Below, one piece after another: positions 26,258 through 34,835 of a stretch of DNA of 64,000 bases (position 1 is its first letter; the number at the start of each line of letters is the position of its first letter). The notes under the pieces were generated by a model. The model was not told where the DNA came from, did not search any database, and saw only the letters and a program-made list of their open reading frames with translations. Source of the DNA: an uncultured Bacteroidales bacterium (lineage in GTDB: Bacteria; Bacteroidota; Bacteroidia; Bacteroidales; P3); contig ONJQ01000001.1 of NCBI GenBank assembly GCA_900318175.1, positions 124,001 to 188,000 on the forward strand, given 5' to 3'. The position numbers were made by a program, and so were the translations under genes.

Positions 26258-26851
26258 TTAGTGTTTAAGAAAGTAACTGACGCTCACGCCAGCCTTGATG
26301 TTTTGCAGCAACAGGGGACGACGGGTGGTCAGCTCGCCATTCTCCCAGCGGCTCACACCGTCGAGATGCATACCCATGTATCCCACGTAGGCGTTGACAC
26401 ACAGATTGCGGTTGAAGGCATAGCGTGCACCCACGTTAAGACCCCAAATCACACCGCCTTCGCTAATCTTGATGGCATTCTGGCCGCCGCTGGTGGAACC
26501 CAGAGGGATAGAATAGCCCACGTAGACAGTGGAGAAAGGAGTGAGCTGACTGCGCAAGTAGTGAGTGCGGAGCTCGATAAAGACGGGCAGCTGGTTAAAA
26601 GCCCCCGAGGGGTCTTTCAGAAACTCGACACCCAGACCAATGCCAGACTCTTTACGGATTTGCCAACCTCCCACGGCGTAGAAGCCGTGGAAGGTTGCCT
26701 TGTCCGAAAAAGCAGTCTTGTTGACGTTGGTGGCAAAGTCATAGCCTGCAACACCGTAGAAACCGTGCCAGTAAGGCTCAATGTGTTTCTGCTGAGCCTG
26801 TGCCGCCATCAGGGTGACGACAGCAGCCAACAACAATAGTGCTTTTTTCAT
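26258..26851 (-). CDS. Small outer-membrane beta-barrel protein
   Basis: 197 residues with a signal peptide (MKKALLLLAAVVTLMAAQAQ). Repeated amphipathic strands follow (YWHGFYGVAGYDFAT, GFYAVGGWQIRKESGIGLGV, FSTVYVGYSIPLG, VIWGLNVGARYAFNRNLCVN), and it ends on a terminal aromatic-type strand (AGVSVSYFLKH). The pattern is that of an 8-10-strand barrel. It lies between the CoA-transferase and the GH2-like gene in the same direction. Substrate unknown. Confidence 0.75.
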   Translation of the reverse strand: MKKALLLLAAVVTLMAAQAQQKHIEPYWHGFYGVAGYDFATNVNKTAFSDKATFHGFYAVGGWQIRKESGIGLGVEFLKDPSGAFNQLPVFIELRTHYLRSQLTPFSTVYVGYSIPLGSTSGGQNAIKISEGGVIWGLNVGARYAFNRNLCVNAYVGYMGMHLDGVSRWENGELTTRRPLLLQNIKAGVSVSYFLKH

Positions 26852-26877
26852 GATATATTGTCTGTTTGGAGTAAAAA

Positions 26878-27534
26878 CTACTTCATCTCTTTCAGGTCGG
26901 GCGAGATGATGAGCGTTGCCTCAGTGGCAGCCTGCACCTGCTCGACGGTGAATTCGGGGTTGATCTCGGTAAGGACGATACCCTTGGGAGTGATTTCCAT
27001 GACACCCATCTCGGTGATAATCATGTTCACCTGGCCTTTGGCCGTGAGGGGAAGAGTGCATTTCTTCAGAATCTTGGGATTGCCCTTGGCCGTGTGCTCC
27101 ATGGCCAGGATGACCTTCTTCGCACCAACCAGCAGGTCCATGGCACCGCCCATACCGGGGGTCTTCTTGCCGGGGATCATCCAGTTGGCGAGGTCGCCCT
27201 GTTCGTCTACCTGCATGGCACCGAGGACCGACACGTTGACGTGGCCGCCACGGATGATGCCGAAGGATGTAGCACTGTCAAAAGTGCTGGCCTCGTCGGT
27301 ATAGGTGATAAAGCCACCACCAGCATTGATCAGCCAGGGGTCTTCCTTGCCCTCTTCGGGGGTGGGACCCATACCAATCATTCCGTTCTCGGACTGCAGA
27401 ATGACGTGCACGCCTTCGGGAAGGAAGTTGGGGATAAGGGTCGGGAGGCCGATACCGAGGTTGACGACATCACCGTCTTTAAGCTCTTTGGCAGCACGAC
27501 GGGCGATAAAGGGTTTAATTTCGCTTTTTTCCAT
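26878..27534 (-). CDS. 3-oxoacid CoA-transferase, subunit B
   Basis: 218 residues. The GxGxP oxyanion motif is LGIGLPTLIPNFLP. The SENGMIGMG motif holds E49, the glutamate that forms the CoA thioester in family I CoA-transferases. The closest role is butyrate/acetoacetate CoA-transferase, the last exchange step of the lysine fermentation to acetate and butyrate, which fits its place 54 nt downstream of kamE. The partner A subunit is not beside it; the next gene is an OMP. It must be encoded elsewhere, or the complex is incomplete. Confidence 0.9.
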   Translation of the reverse strand: MEKSEIKPFIARRAAKELKDGDVVNLGIGLPTLIPNFLPEGVHVILQSENGMIGMGPTPEEGKEDPWLINAGGGFITYTDEASTFDSATSFGIIRGGHVNVSVLGAMQVDEQGDLANWMIPGKKTPGMGGAMDLLVGAKKVILAMEHTAKGNPKILKKCTLPLTAKGQVNMIITEMGVMEITPKGIVLTEINPEFTVEQVQAATEATLIISPDLKEMK

Positions 27535-27588
27535 AGTTATTATTATTTTAAATAGTTTTACATTATTCTCATTATAGTGACTGCCGGA

Positions 27589-28389
27589 CTACAGACCGAA
27601 GTTCTGCACGCCGCGTTTCACAATCTCCTCGGCTATGTACGAGGCCTCGTCGTCGGCATAGGTGTTCATGCCGAAACCGGCATCGTAGCCCAGTTCCTTG
27701 GCCAGCTCGTGGCTGATACGGGGACCGCCGCAGATAAGAATGATTTTGTCGCGCAAGCCCTCGGCTTCCAGCATCTCCACCAGCTCGGTGAGGTTCTTGA
27801 TGTGGACATCCTTCTGGGTCACCGTCTGGCTGACGATAAGGGCGTCGGCATGCAGCTCAATGCCCTTGGCAATGAAGTCCTCATTAGGCACCTGGCTGCC
27901 CAGGTTGTAGGCATCAATCATGTCGTAGCGCTCCAAGCCATAGTGGCCGGCGTAGCCCTTCATGTTCATGATGGCATCGATACCCACCGTGTGGGCATCC
28001 GTACCGGTGCTGGCACCCACGATGACAAGCTTGCGGCCGATATGCTCGCGGATATACTCATCGCACTCGTGCATGTCCATCTTGCTGGATTCCACCTTGG
28101 GGACATGGATGGTGGAATAGTCCACCGTGTGGGTGCAACTGCCGTAGCAGTTGAAGAAGGTGAACCCCTTGGTCAACTCCTTGCTGTACACCACCAGCGG
28201 ATTCTCGAAACCCATCTTTTTCAGCAGCTGTTTGGCAGCCTCGATGGCCTCGTCGCCAGCGGGCACTGGCAGGGTGAAACTCAACTGGGTTTTCCCATCG
28301 TTCATTGTGTCGCCGTATGGCTTTATCTTGGTGAGGTCTAAGGTTTTGTCGTAATCCTTTGCCTCCATCGAATACAATCCTTCGCTCAT
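27589..28389 (-). CDS. kamE: D-lysine 5,6-aminomutase, beta subunit
   Basis: Adenosylcobalamin- and PLP-binding subunit of the enzyme that moves the terminal amino group of D-lysine (or beta-lysine) to C5. 266 residues. The base-off B12 motif DxHxxG is D131-A-H133-T-V-G136. K144 (NMKG) sits at the position of the PLP-linked lysine known from the clostridial enzyme. The N-terminal part carries the dimerisation domain. It lies 22 nt downstream of kamD. Confidence 0.96.
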   Translation of the reverse strand: MSEGLYSMEAKDYDKTLDLTKIKPYGDTMNDGKTQLSFTLPVPAGDEAIEAAKQLLKKMGFENPLVVYSKELTKGFTFFNCYGSCTHTVDYSTIHVPKVESSKMDMHECDEYIREHIGRKLVIVGASTGTDAHTVGIDAIMNMKGYAGHYGLERYDMIDAYNLGSQVPNEDFIAKGIELHADALIVSQTVTQKDVHIKNLTELVEMLEAEGLRDKIILICGGPRISHELAKELGYDAGFGMNTYADDEASYIAEEIVKRGVQNFGL

Positions 28390-28411
28390 TGTTGTGTGTT
28401 TTTAAGGGGTT

Positions 28412-29968
28412 TTACTTCTTACCTTTCATTATTTCGACAAACGGATTGAAATAGTTCTCCGCTTTCAGGGTGACGCCGTCTAAGCCCTTACCTCCGTTCT
28501 TGGGACGCTTCACGTCGGCAAAGATGCCCTTCTCCAGTGCGGTGAACAGGCCTTCGCTCTCCATGACTTCCAGCAGCTTGGTGGCGTCGTCCAGCACCTT
28601 CTTTGCGCGATTGCGGATGATGCCGTTCTCCTTGAATTCCACCTCTTCGCCGATGTCCTTCATGTTGTTGAAGATATACTTGGCGTTCTCGATACTGAGG
28701 TAACGGTCGCTCATAAAGGGCGTGTGGATAGCCTCGGTGGGCATACCCAGCAGCTGCAAGCCCTGGTGGGTCCACTGGCCAATGATGTTGAAGAGTGCAT
28801 CCTGGATGTGGCCGCGGAAGATGTTACCCGTCATGAACTTGGTGGGAGGCATGTACTTCAGCGGGGCCTTGGGGAAGATTTCGCGCAACATCTGAGCCTG
28901 AGCCAGCTCATACAGGAAACCGTTCTCCAGCATGGGGTCCATCTCGAAAGCGTGGCCCAAACCCTGCTGCTCCTCGGGCAGACCGGCCAGCAGAGCCAGC
29001 TGCTCGTTGATAAAGTCGGAGGCCAGCACCGTGTGGGCTTCCTCAAAGGCGTCGGCAGTGGTCAGGTAGTTATCCTCACCGGTGTTGATGATAACGCCCG
29101 CAAAGCCGTTGATGATACGGCTGAAATACTGGTCAATCAGCGTGCGCTGCATGTTGATGTCGCGGAACAGGATGCCATACAAAGCATCGTTCAGCATCAC
29201 ATCCAGACCCTCCAAAGCGCCCATGGCAGCAATCTCAGGCATGCAAAGACCGGAGCAATAGTTACACAGGCGGATGTAGCGGCCCACCTCTTCGCCCACT
29301 TCGTCCAAGGCCTTGCGCATGATGCGGAAGTTCTCCTGGGTGGCAAAGGTGCCGCCGAAACCCTCGGTGGTGGCGCCGTAGGGCACATAGTCCAGCAGGC
29401 TCTGACCCGTGGTACGGATCACGGCAATGATGTCTGCACCCTGGCGGGCACCGGCCTGTGCCTGCACCACGTCCTCGTAGATATTACCCGTGGCGACAAT
29501 GATGTACAGGTAAGGCTTGCTGCCCTCGCCGATAGTCTCAATATAGTGTTCGCGGCGTTGGCGGCGGGCACGGATGCGAGCCACATTGGCATCGATATAA
29601 GGCTGGAGAGCCTTCTTGATGTCCTCCATCTTGTGAACAGGCAGCTGGGTGATGTCCAGTTTGCCGGCAGTGATGGCCTCGGCAATCTCCTGCGGGCTCT
29701 TGCCAGTCTCCAGCACGGCGTTGCCCATAAAGAAGCACACGCCCTGCCCCAGAAGACCCTTGCTCTTCAACTCGTCAACCACAACATTGGGCAGCGGCAC
29801 CTCATTGGCGTCGATGCCGTCTATACCCAGCAGTCGGCAGATGGTGCGCTCGACAGCCACGGTAGTATAGTTGCCCACAAAATCCTGCACTTGGTCGGCA
29901 ATTTTTCGTGCCACACCCCTTGCATGCTCGACTTTTTCGAAATCAAGTCCTACTTTACTTTGCTGCAT
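28412..29968 (-). CDS. kamD: D-lysine 5,6-aminomutase, alpha subunit
   Basis: Large TIM-barrel subunit of the B12-dependent lysine aminomutase. 518 residues, the family length. Characteristic segments are RTICRLLGIDGIDANEVPLP, YIIVATGNIYEDVVQAQAGA, RQGADIIAVIRTTGQSLLDY and MSDRYLSIENAKYIFNNM. With kamE it directs lysine into the anaerobic 3,5-diaminohexanoate pathway. First gene of the leftward unit. A TAACTTTG -7 element lies about 100 nt upstream (30074-30067). Other pathway enzymes (kamA, kdd, kce, kal) are not in the window. Confidence 0.96.
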   Translation of the reverse strand: MQQSKVGLDFEKVEHARGVARKIADQVQDFVGNYTTVAVERTICRLLGIDGIDANEVPLPNVVVDELKSKGLLGQGVCFFMGNAVLETGKSPQEIAEAITAGKLDITQLPVHKMEDIKKALQPYIDANVARIRARRQRREHYIETIGEGSKPYLYIIVATGNIYEDVVQAQAGARQGADIIAVIRTTGQSLLDYVPYGATTEGFGGTFATQENFRIMRKALDEVGEEVGRYIRLCNYCSGLCMPEIAAMGALEGLDVMLNDALYGILFRDINMQRTLIDQYFSRIINGFAGVIINTGEDNYLTTADAFEEAHTVLASDFINEQLALLAGLPEEQQGLGHAFEMDPMLENGFLYELAQAQMLREIFPKAPLKYMPPTKFMTGNIFRGHIQDALFNIIGQWTHQGLQLLGMPTEAIHTPFMSDRYLSIENAKYIFNNMKDIGEEVEFKENGIIRNRAKKVLDDATKLLEVMESEGLFTALEKGIFADVKRPKNGGKGLDGVTLKAENYFNPFVEIMKGKK

Positions 29969-30494
29969 AATTGTCTATTTACTTTTACTAATATTTTATT
30001 ATTCAACCATTAACGCCCGCCATCACCCAATGCAACACGCGGTGGCGGCACATTATTTCAGACTTGCAAAGTTAATGATTTTTTTGCAATCTGAGACTTT
30101 TTATAAATAAAAAAATAAAAAAAAGGTCACCTGGGTCCTTCCGCGCTCTCGCTTACACCCCTCGGAAGCTGTGCTGCTCAACGCTTTCGGGCATGTGGCT
30201 TGACAGGTGCTTGGCGGTACTTCCCGCAGCCTTTCCACCACCTCTCCCCTCCTCTGTCGCTGCACACGCCCACAGTCGCTGTGTTCTTCCACAACACCAT
30301 CTTCGCTCCTTCCCACTCAAATCGCCCTTCGTTGTAGGTCTATTTGTCCAATGAAAAAGGAAGAAATGAGGAACAACAATTAGAGAACTGACCTATAAGG
30401 AGCGAAGAAACAGCGACCATAGGACCTCTTCAGAACGTACTGAGAGGGTATTGCCATCTGTTCTACAAGAAGATAAGTAAGATTGAGCAGCGGC
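29969..30494 (-). other. Gene-poor stretch upstream of kamD
   Basis: 526 bp. A minus-strand -7 element TAACTTTG at 30074-30067 (weak -33) probably starts the kamDE transcript. From 30121 to 30340 the sequence is GC-richer than the AT tract beside it, and read leftward it ends in GGTGACC plus T8. That could be a structured RNA or the relic of a coding region. I find no RNase P, tmRNA or 6S signature and no protein with codon-like composition. Confidence 0.35.
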
Positions 30495-31232
30495 CTACTG
30501 CTCGGTGCTGTCGGTCTCGACGGCGGTGGTTAGGGAGGCCGCGGCCTGGGTGGTGGCGTTCTTTTTGCGGGGGCGCGGCATGCGGATGTCGCTCAGGCTG
30601 TGTTTGGTGTGGAACTTGTCGAGGTCCACGTCGCCCGCTATGCCCCTGACGCGGCCCGTGCGGCTGTGCTGCCAAAGGGTGAAACGGATTTCGGGATAGC
30701 CTTCGTACTTGGCCACAAAAATGTGGTATTTAGAATACTTGCGCGTGGCGAAATGCTCTCGGTACACTTTCTCGCTTGTATAAATCATGGGCTTGACGCC
30801 GTACTCCTTCTCCATCAGTTCCAGCAACTTGTCCACCCGCCCCATGTAAAGACGGCCACTGTGGTGCCCCTCGATGTCGAGAACGGGGATAAGGTCCTGG
30901 TTCTTCTTCGACACCATCGATTTGAAATTGGCAAACTGCTGATAGGCGGTAGTCTTGCTGCTGTAAACATGGTAGCTGCCCACTAACAGGCCAGCCTTGC
31001 GCGCCGCCTTAACGTTGGTCTTGTAGTAGCCGTCGCGAATGGTGGCACCCTCGGTGGCGCGGATATAGACGAACTTGACCTTCTTGGACTTGACCACTTT
31101 CGTCCAATTGATTTTACCTTGATATTTGGAGACGTCGATACCTTGCGCCCACACCGCCGGGAATGACAGCAGCAGGAGCGCAAGGGCGACGACAAGGGTC
31201 TTGTGCCAGCGATTGTTAGAGCTCGATTTCAT
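30495..31232 (-). CDS. GH25 family lysozyme-type muramidase, exported
   Basis: Hydrolyses beta-1,4 links between MurNAc and GlcNAc. 245 residues from ATG 31232; another ATG 12 nt upstream is equally possible. The signal peptide is TLVVALALLLLSFPAVWAQG. The GH25 domain spans GIDVSKYQGKINW to GDVDLDKFH, with the first catalytic Asp in GIDVSKYQ and the D-I-E pair in IPVLDIEGHHSG. A short basic tail (RPRKKNATTQAAA) follows. It overlaps the rng 3' end slightly. Possibly cell-wall turnover or inter-bacterial competition. Confidence 0.9.
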   Translation of the reverse strand: MKSSSNNRWHKTLVVALALLLLSFPAVWAQGIDVSKYQGKINWTKVVKSKKVKFVYIRATEGATIRDGYYKTNVKAARKAGLLVGSYHVYSSKTTAYQQFANFKSMVSKKNQDLIPVLDIEGHHSGRLYMGRVDKLLELMEKEYGVKPMIYTSEKVYREHFATRKYSKYHIFVAKYEGYPEIRFTLWQHSRTGRVRGIAGDVDLDKFHTKHSLSDIRMPRPRKKNATTQAAASLTTAVETDSTEQ

Positions 31233-32766
31233 CGCCGGCGGCATTGAAGAACTTGTAGCTCAAAAGACCGTAGGTCTCCGAGGACTTGATCTTGAGCCTA
31301 ATCTTGTATTTCATCATCCACTGCAGACGGATGCTGCGCAGCCCGCGGGTAAGGTAGGCATAGACGTAGGGGTGGACGATGATGGTGAGCTGTTTCTCGT
31401 TTTGCGAGGAGGTGAGGTAGCGGAGGTTGGATTCAATCTCGTCGACCACAACCAGGCTCGACTTGATGGTGCCAGTGCCATCGCAGAAGGGGCACTTCTC
31501 CTGCACGTCGACCTCAATGGCGGGACGCACACGTTGGCGGGTGATCTGCATAAGCCCAAACTTGCTGAGAGGCAAGATGGTGTGGCGGGCCTTGTCGCGT
31601 GACATTTCTTCACACATCACCTCATAGAGTTTCTTGCGGTTTTCGGCCTTCTGCATATCAATAAAGTCGACGATGACGATGCCGCCCATATCGCGCAGAC
31701 GGAGCTGACGGGCAATCTCCTTGGCCGATTCGATGTTGACTTGGAGGGCGGTGTCCTCCTGTCCTGCGCCGGCCTTGATGTGGTTGCCGCTGTTGACGTC
31801 GATGACGTGCATGGCCTCGGTATGCTCAATGTAAAGGTAAACGCCCGAGCGGATGGTGACAATGCGGCCAAAAGCGCGCCGGATGTCGCGCATGACGCCG
31901 AACTGTTCGAAAATGGGGGTTTCGAGCTTATAGTGCTTGACGATGTCCTCCTTGTCAGGAGCCACGGAGGCGATGTATTTGCGCACCTCGTGGTAGACGG
32001 CCTCGTTGTCGACATAGATGGTGTTGAAGTCGTCGGTGAGGACATCGCGCAGCAGCGCCGAGGCGGCACTGAGTTCGGAAAGCACCTTTTGAGGGCCGGT
32101 GATGCGCTTGAGGCTCTCGGTAAGCGAGTTCCACTGATCCATCAGTTGGCGCAGGTCGGCATCGAGTTCGGCCACATCCTTGCCCTCGGCAATGGTGCGG
32201 ACTATGACACCGAAGTTGGCGGGCTTGATGCTCTGCATCAGACGGCGCAGACGACCACGCTCTTCGGCACCCTTGATTTTCTGCGAGATGGAAATGCGGT
32301 TGATGAAGGGATTGAGCACCAGATAACGGCCAGCAAAGGAGAGGTCGCCCGAGAGTTTGGGACCCTTGGTGGAGATGGGCTCCTTGGCCACTTGGCCTAC
32401 AATGAGCTGGCCGACTTTGAGAACGTTGGACAGGTTGCCCACCTTCTCAAGGGGAGGTTCGATTTTGAAGTTGTTGAGGTTACGGACAGAGGGGTCACCG
32501 TTCATGGCAAGTTTCATGTACTTGGCCAACGAATTGTAGTTGACCCCCAGATCGAGGTAGTGGACAAAGCCGTCCTTGTCCTCACCCACATCGATGAAGG
32601 CGGCATTGAGCCCCGGCATGATTTTGCGCACCTTGCCGACGTAAATGTCGCCGACATGGATTTTGTTGCCGGCCTTGTCCTTGTGCAGTTCGACCAACTG
32701 CTTGTCTTCGAGAAGTGCAAGTTGGATTTCGCTGTCGGTAGCGGATACGATTAGTTCTTTGTTCAT
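31216..32766 (-). CDS. rng: Ribonuclease G/E family endoribonuclease
   Basis: 516 residues, the RNase G length, without the long E-type scaffold tail. An N-terminal S1-like domain (GDIYVGKVRKIMPGLNAAFI, KDGFVHYLDLG) and an RNase H-like part are present. The catalytic DNase-I-like core has the acidic motifs VIDVNSGN and GGIVIVDFIDM. The zinc-link motif is CPFCDGTGT. It processes 16S rRNA 5' ends and degrades mRNA. It lies downstream of the HU/AURKAIP1 genes but is separated by a strong hairpin. Confidence 0.95.
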   Translation of the reverse strand: MNKELIVSATDSEIQLALLEDKQLVELHKDKAGNKIHVGDIYVGKVRKIMPGLNAAFIDVGEDKDGFVHYLDLGVNYNSLAKYMKLAMNGDPSVRNLNNFKIEPPLEKVGNLSNVLKVGQLIVGQVAKEPISTKGPKLSGDLSFAGRYLVLNPFINRISISQKIKGAEERGRLRRLMQSIKPANFGVIVRTIAEGKDVAELDADLRQLMDQWNSLTESLKRITGPQKVLSELSAASALLRDVLTDDFNTIYVDNEAVYHEVRKYIASVAPDKEDIVKHYKLETPIFEQFGVMRDIRRAFGRIVTIRSGVYLYIEHTEAMHVIDVNSGNHIKAGAGQEDTALQVNIESAKEIARQLRLRDMGGIVIVDFIDMQKAENRKKLYEVMCEEMSRDKARHTILPLSKFGLMQITRQRVRPAIEVDVQEKCPFCDGTGTIKSSLVVVDEIESNLRYLTSSQNEKQLTIIVHPYVYAYLTRGLRSIRLQWMMKYKIRLKIKSSETYGLLSYKFFNAAGDEIEL

Positions 32767-32780
32767 TACATTTAAAACAA

Positions 32781-32828
32781 AAACAAATTACACAACTCGA
32801 TGGGAATCCATCGGTGTGTAATTTGTTT
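32781..32828 (-). terminator. Long perfect stem-loop between the AURKAIP1/COX24 gene and rng
   Basis: AAACAAATTACACA (32781-32794) pairs with TGTGTAATTTGTTT (32815-32828). An inner GATGG/CCATC stem closes on GAAT. T-rich on both sides, so it can end transcripts in either direction. It probably terminates the HU-AURKAIP1 messenger and sits in the rng leader. Confidence 0.75.
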
Positions 32829-32867
32829 TAGATGTTAGATTGTTTGTTTTAAGACAGGAAGAGTAGC

Positions 32868-32957
32868 TTACTTCTTCTTATGTCTATTCTTGCGCAGACG
32901 TTTTTTACGCTTGTGAGTAGACATCTTGTGTCTTTTGTGTTTTTTTCCGTTAGGCAT
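32868..32957 (-). CDS. AURKAIP1/COX24-domain small ribosomal protein (bS22-like)
   Basis: Only 29 residues, almost all Lys, Arg and His (MPNGKKHKRHKMSTHKRKKR, then LRKNRHKKK). The K-x-x-x-H-K-R-K-K-R-x-R-K motif is the AURKAIP1/COX24 domain found as a tiny 30S-associated protein in mycobacteria and at the mitochondrial ribosome; it is conserved throughout Bacteroidota. It lies 19 nt downstream of HU, likely in one transcript. Confidence 0.88.
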   Translation of the reverse strand: MPNGKKHKRHKMSTHKRKKRLRKNRHKKK

Positions 32958-32976
32958 CTTACAAGAAATTAATAAG

Positions 32977-33261
32977 TTATTTTACACTCTTTTTAACGTC
33001 GTTGACGAAAGTCTTAGCGGGCTTGAACGAAGGGATGTTGTGAGCGGGGATGATGATGGTGGTGTTCTTGGAGATATTACGACCAGTCTTCTCAGCGCGC
33101 TTCTTGATGATGAAGCTGCCGAATCCGCGGAGATAAACGTTCTCACCTTCGGCGAGAGACTCCTTGACGACATTCATAAACTCTTCGACAGTGGCCTGGA
33201 TGGCGACTTTTTCGATTCCGGTTTTCTGTGCAATCTGTGCAACAATTTCTGCCTTTGTCAT
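32977..33261 (-). CDS. hup: HU-family DNA-binding protein
   Basis: 94 residues. Helical dimerisation part (MTKAEIVAQIAQKTGIEKVA), then the beta-arm signature LRGFGSFIIKKRAEKTGRN with its DNA-intercalating region reading IPAHNIPSFKPAKTF (canonical P-A-x-x-x-P-x-F-K-x-G). Nucleoid architecture, DNA bending. A promoter with TAATTTTG precedes it. Confidence 0.96.
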   Translation of the reverse strand: MTKAEIVAQIAQKTGIEKVAIQATVEEFMNVVKESLAEGENVYLRGFGSFIIKKRAEKTGRNISKNTTIIIPAHNIPSFKPAKTFVNDVKKSVK

Positions 33262-33324
33262 ATTGTATTATACTTTGTTATTAATTGTTCATTTACGCTC
33301 GCTCCTTGAGGGCGAAACAGGTTG

Positions 33325-33354
33325 CAAAATTACCAAAAAAAATTGGATTACAAA
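33325..33354 (-). promoter_or_regulatory. Promoter of HU
   Basis: On the minus strand TTTG (33354-33351), 18 nt, TAATTTTG (33332-33325), about 65 nt before the HU ATG. Confidence 0.7.
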
Positions 33355-33486
33355 AGTTTTTTTTATCCCTTTCGGACTAAATTTCAACTTTTTATGCAGA
33401 GCAATCTGATTTACAACGGTTTAAAAAATATATTTTTTCGAATAAAAACGAATAAGAAACTGAATAATAAAGGGTCATAATCGGTC

Positions 33487-34359
33487 TTATCGGGTCGGTT
33501 TTGCGTCATTTTTTATGAAGTATACGAGGAAGAGAAGCAGGGCTGCAAGGAGGCAGGGAAGGGTCACGTACCAAGGCATGCCCAAGGTTTCAGTGGGCGA
33601 GAATGAGAGGACTCCGCGATGGTTGAGAAAGAGGAGCAGGACCACCATGGAGTTGTTGAGGAAATGGGCGCAGATGTTGACGAGCATGGAGCCGGAATAG
33701 AAGAAGAGATAGCCCAGCACAATGCCCAGGAAGAAACGGGGAATAAGGCCGTAGAGGTCACCATGGGCGAGGGAGAAGATGAGAGAGGCGACAATGATGG
33801 CCACATGGGGATTGCCGAACCAGCGGTGGAGAATCTGCTGCACCCCGCCTCGGAAAAAGAGCTCCTCGCAGACGGCAGGAAGCAGCGCAACAACGAACAG
33901 CTGAAGCAGGAGGTCGGGGAAAGAGGAGAGGGAGAGCAGTTGTTCGACCTGAGCCTTGGTGAGGTCGGAGATTCGGCGCATGGTGGACTCCAGCGGGCCA
34001 AGGTTCCACCCGTCGTTCCAGGCAGAGAAACAATCACTGATGGGGGCGATGAGCAGCATGATGACCATGCCTACCACTGCCAAGCCCCAGTAGCGCCCCT
34101 GCCAATGAAAATGGAAGTAGTTACCGCCCCGAGGCTGGAAAAGAAGGACAAACAGGCACGCGGGCAGCAGAAAATTGAGCAGCTGGGAGAAGGCCTGTTG
34201 CAAAAGCTGGAAGCGGATGGCGGCATCGCCACTGCCCACCTTGGGAAAAAGGAGCATGAGACCGCTGGAAATAATAAACGAAAAAAGAAAAAGAAAAAAA
34301 AGCCCTGCCAGTTGGCTAAAGGGCTTCTTGTCAATGAAAAAGAAATTCAAATTCTTCAC
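33487..34359 (-). CDS. CPBP-family intramembrane metalloprotease (CAAX protease-like)
   Basis: 290 residues with about eight hydrophobic helices. The CPBP active-site motifs are present: EELFFRGGVQQIL (EExxxR), FSLAHGDLYGLIPRFFLG (FxxxH) and NICAHFLNNS (HxxxN). Inner membrane. Substrates of bacterial members are mostly unknown; some process bacteriocins or abortive-infection signals. Its start lies about 15 nt from the truncated tRNA end, so the phage has separated it from whatever lay upstream. Confidence 0.9.
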   Translation of the reverse strand: MKNLNFFFIDKKPFSQLAGLFFLFLFSFIISSGLMLLFPKVGSGDAAIRFQLLQQAFSQLLNFLLPACLFVLLFQPRGGNYFHFHWQGRYWGLAVVGMVIMLLIAPISDCFSAWNDGWNLGPLESTMRRISDLTKAQVEQLLSLSSFPDLLLQLFVVALLPAVCEELFFRGGVQQILHRWFGNPHVAIIVASLIFSLAHGDLYGLIPRFFLGIVLGYLFFYSGSMLVNICAHFLNNSMVVLLLFLNHRGVLSFSPTETLGMPWYVTLPCLLAALLLFLVYFIKNDAKPTR

Positions 34360-34374
34360 AATTGGAATTTTTTG

Positions 34375-34403
34375 TGACCCCGGCGGGATTCAAACCCACG
34401 AGA
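34375..34403 (-). other. 3' tRNA fragment = probable prophage attachment site
   Basis: Read leftward, GTGGG-TTTGAAT-CCCGC (34399-34383) folds as a 5-bp T-arm with a 7-nt loop. It is followed by an acceptor 3' strand CGGGGTC, discriminator A and no encoded CCA. No anticodon or D arm lies to its right; sequence there is unrelated. This is the expected left-over of phage integration at a tRNA 3' end. U56 replaces the usual C56. The intact tRNA should sit beyond the right edge. Confidence 0.7.
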
Positions 34404-34519
34404 GTTGGGGGCGGGGGATTGGTGCGGGGTCGGGTTAATGATGGTGGTGGAATCCAGCATGTTGTGTTATACAATATATTAATTACAGAGGGGTGCTTGG
34501 CACGGTTTCGGCACGGGGT

Positions 34520-34834
34520 TCATTTGTGTAACCGGCTGAATGTTCCGGAATCGAGGCCGGTTGTGCCATCGGGTAACGTCCAATAGATATCATAGGCATT
34601 ACTTTTTTTGTATCGACGATACAAAACACGAATATTAGGTTTATACTCATTGGCGTTGAAGTCCCCTATCAGTTTTTTGCGGCCACCATTTATGGAAACA
34701 GCAACATTAAGAAGGGGGCTGTCAAGTTGATTACAGATGTCAAACGCAATGAAGTTCGGGTCGCCAGTATAAGGATTGACAGTGTGCGAAATCACACTGC
34801 CCCGAACAACTGGGCAAAACTCATCATAAAGCAT
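34520..34834 (-). CDS. Hypothetical protein at the phage edge
   Basis: 104 residues (MLYDEFCPVVRGSVISHTVN start; DGTTGLDSGTFSRLHK end), without a recognisable motif, TM segment or signal. It begins 1 nt after the XRE regulator stop, so the two are translated from one message. Lower GC than the late phage genes, as usual for lysogenically expressed cargo. Function unknown. Confidence 0.6.
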   Translation of the reverse strand: MLYDEFCPVVRGSVISHTVNPYTGDPNFIAFDICNQLDSPLLNVAVSINGGRKKLIGDFNANEYKPNIRVLYRRYKKSNAYDIYWTLPDGTTGLDSGTFSRLHK

Positions 34835-34835
34835 A

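Noticed and set aside
29969-30494. RNase P RNA, tmRNA or cobalamin riboswitch upstream of kamD
   Set aside because: Diagnostic sequences (GAGGAAAGTCC, tRNA-like end, GCCACTG B12 box) were looked for and not found.
34375-34445. Complete tRNA gene
   Set aside because: Only the T-arm and acceptor strand fold; D and anticodon arms are missing in the following bases.
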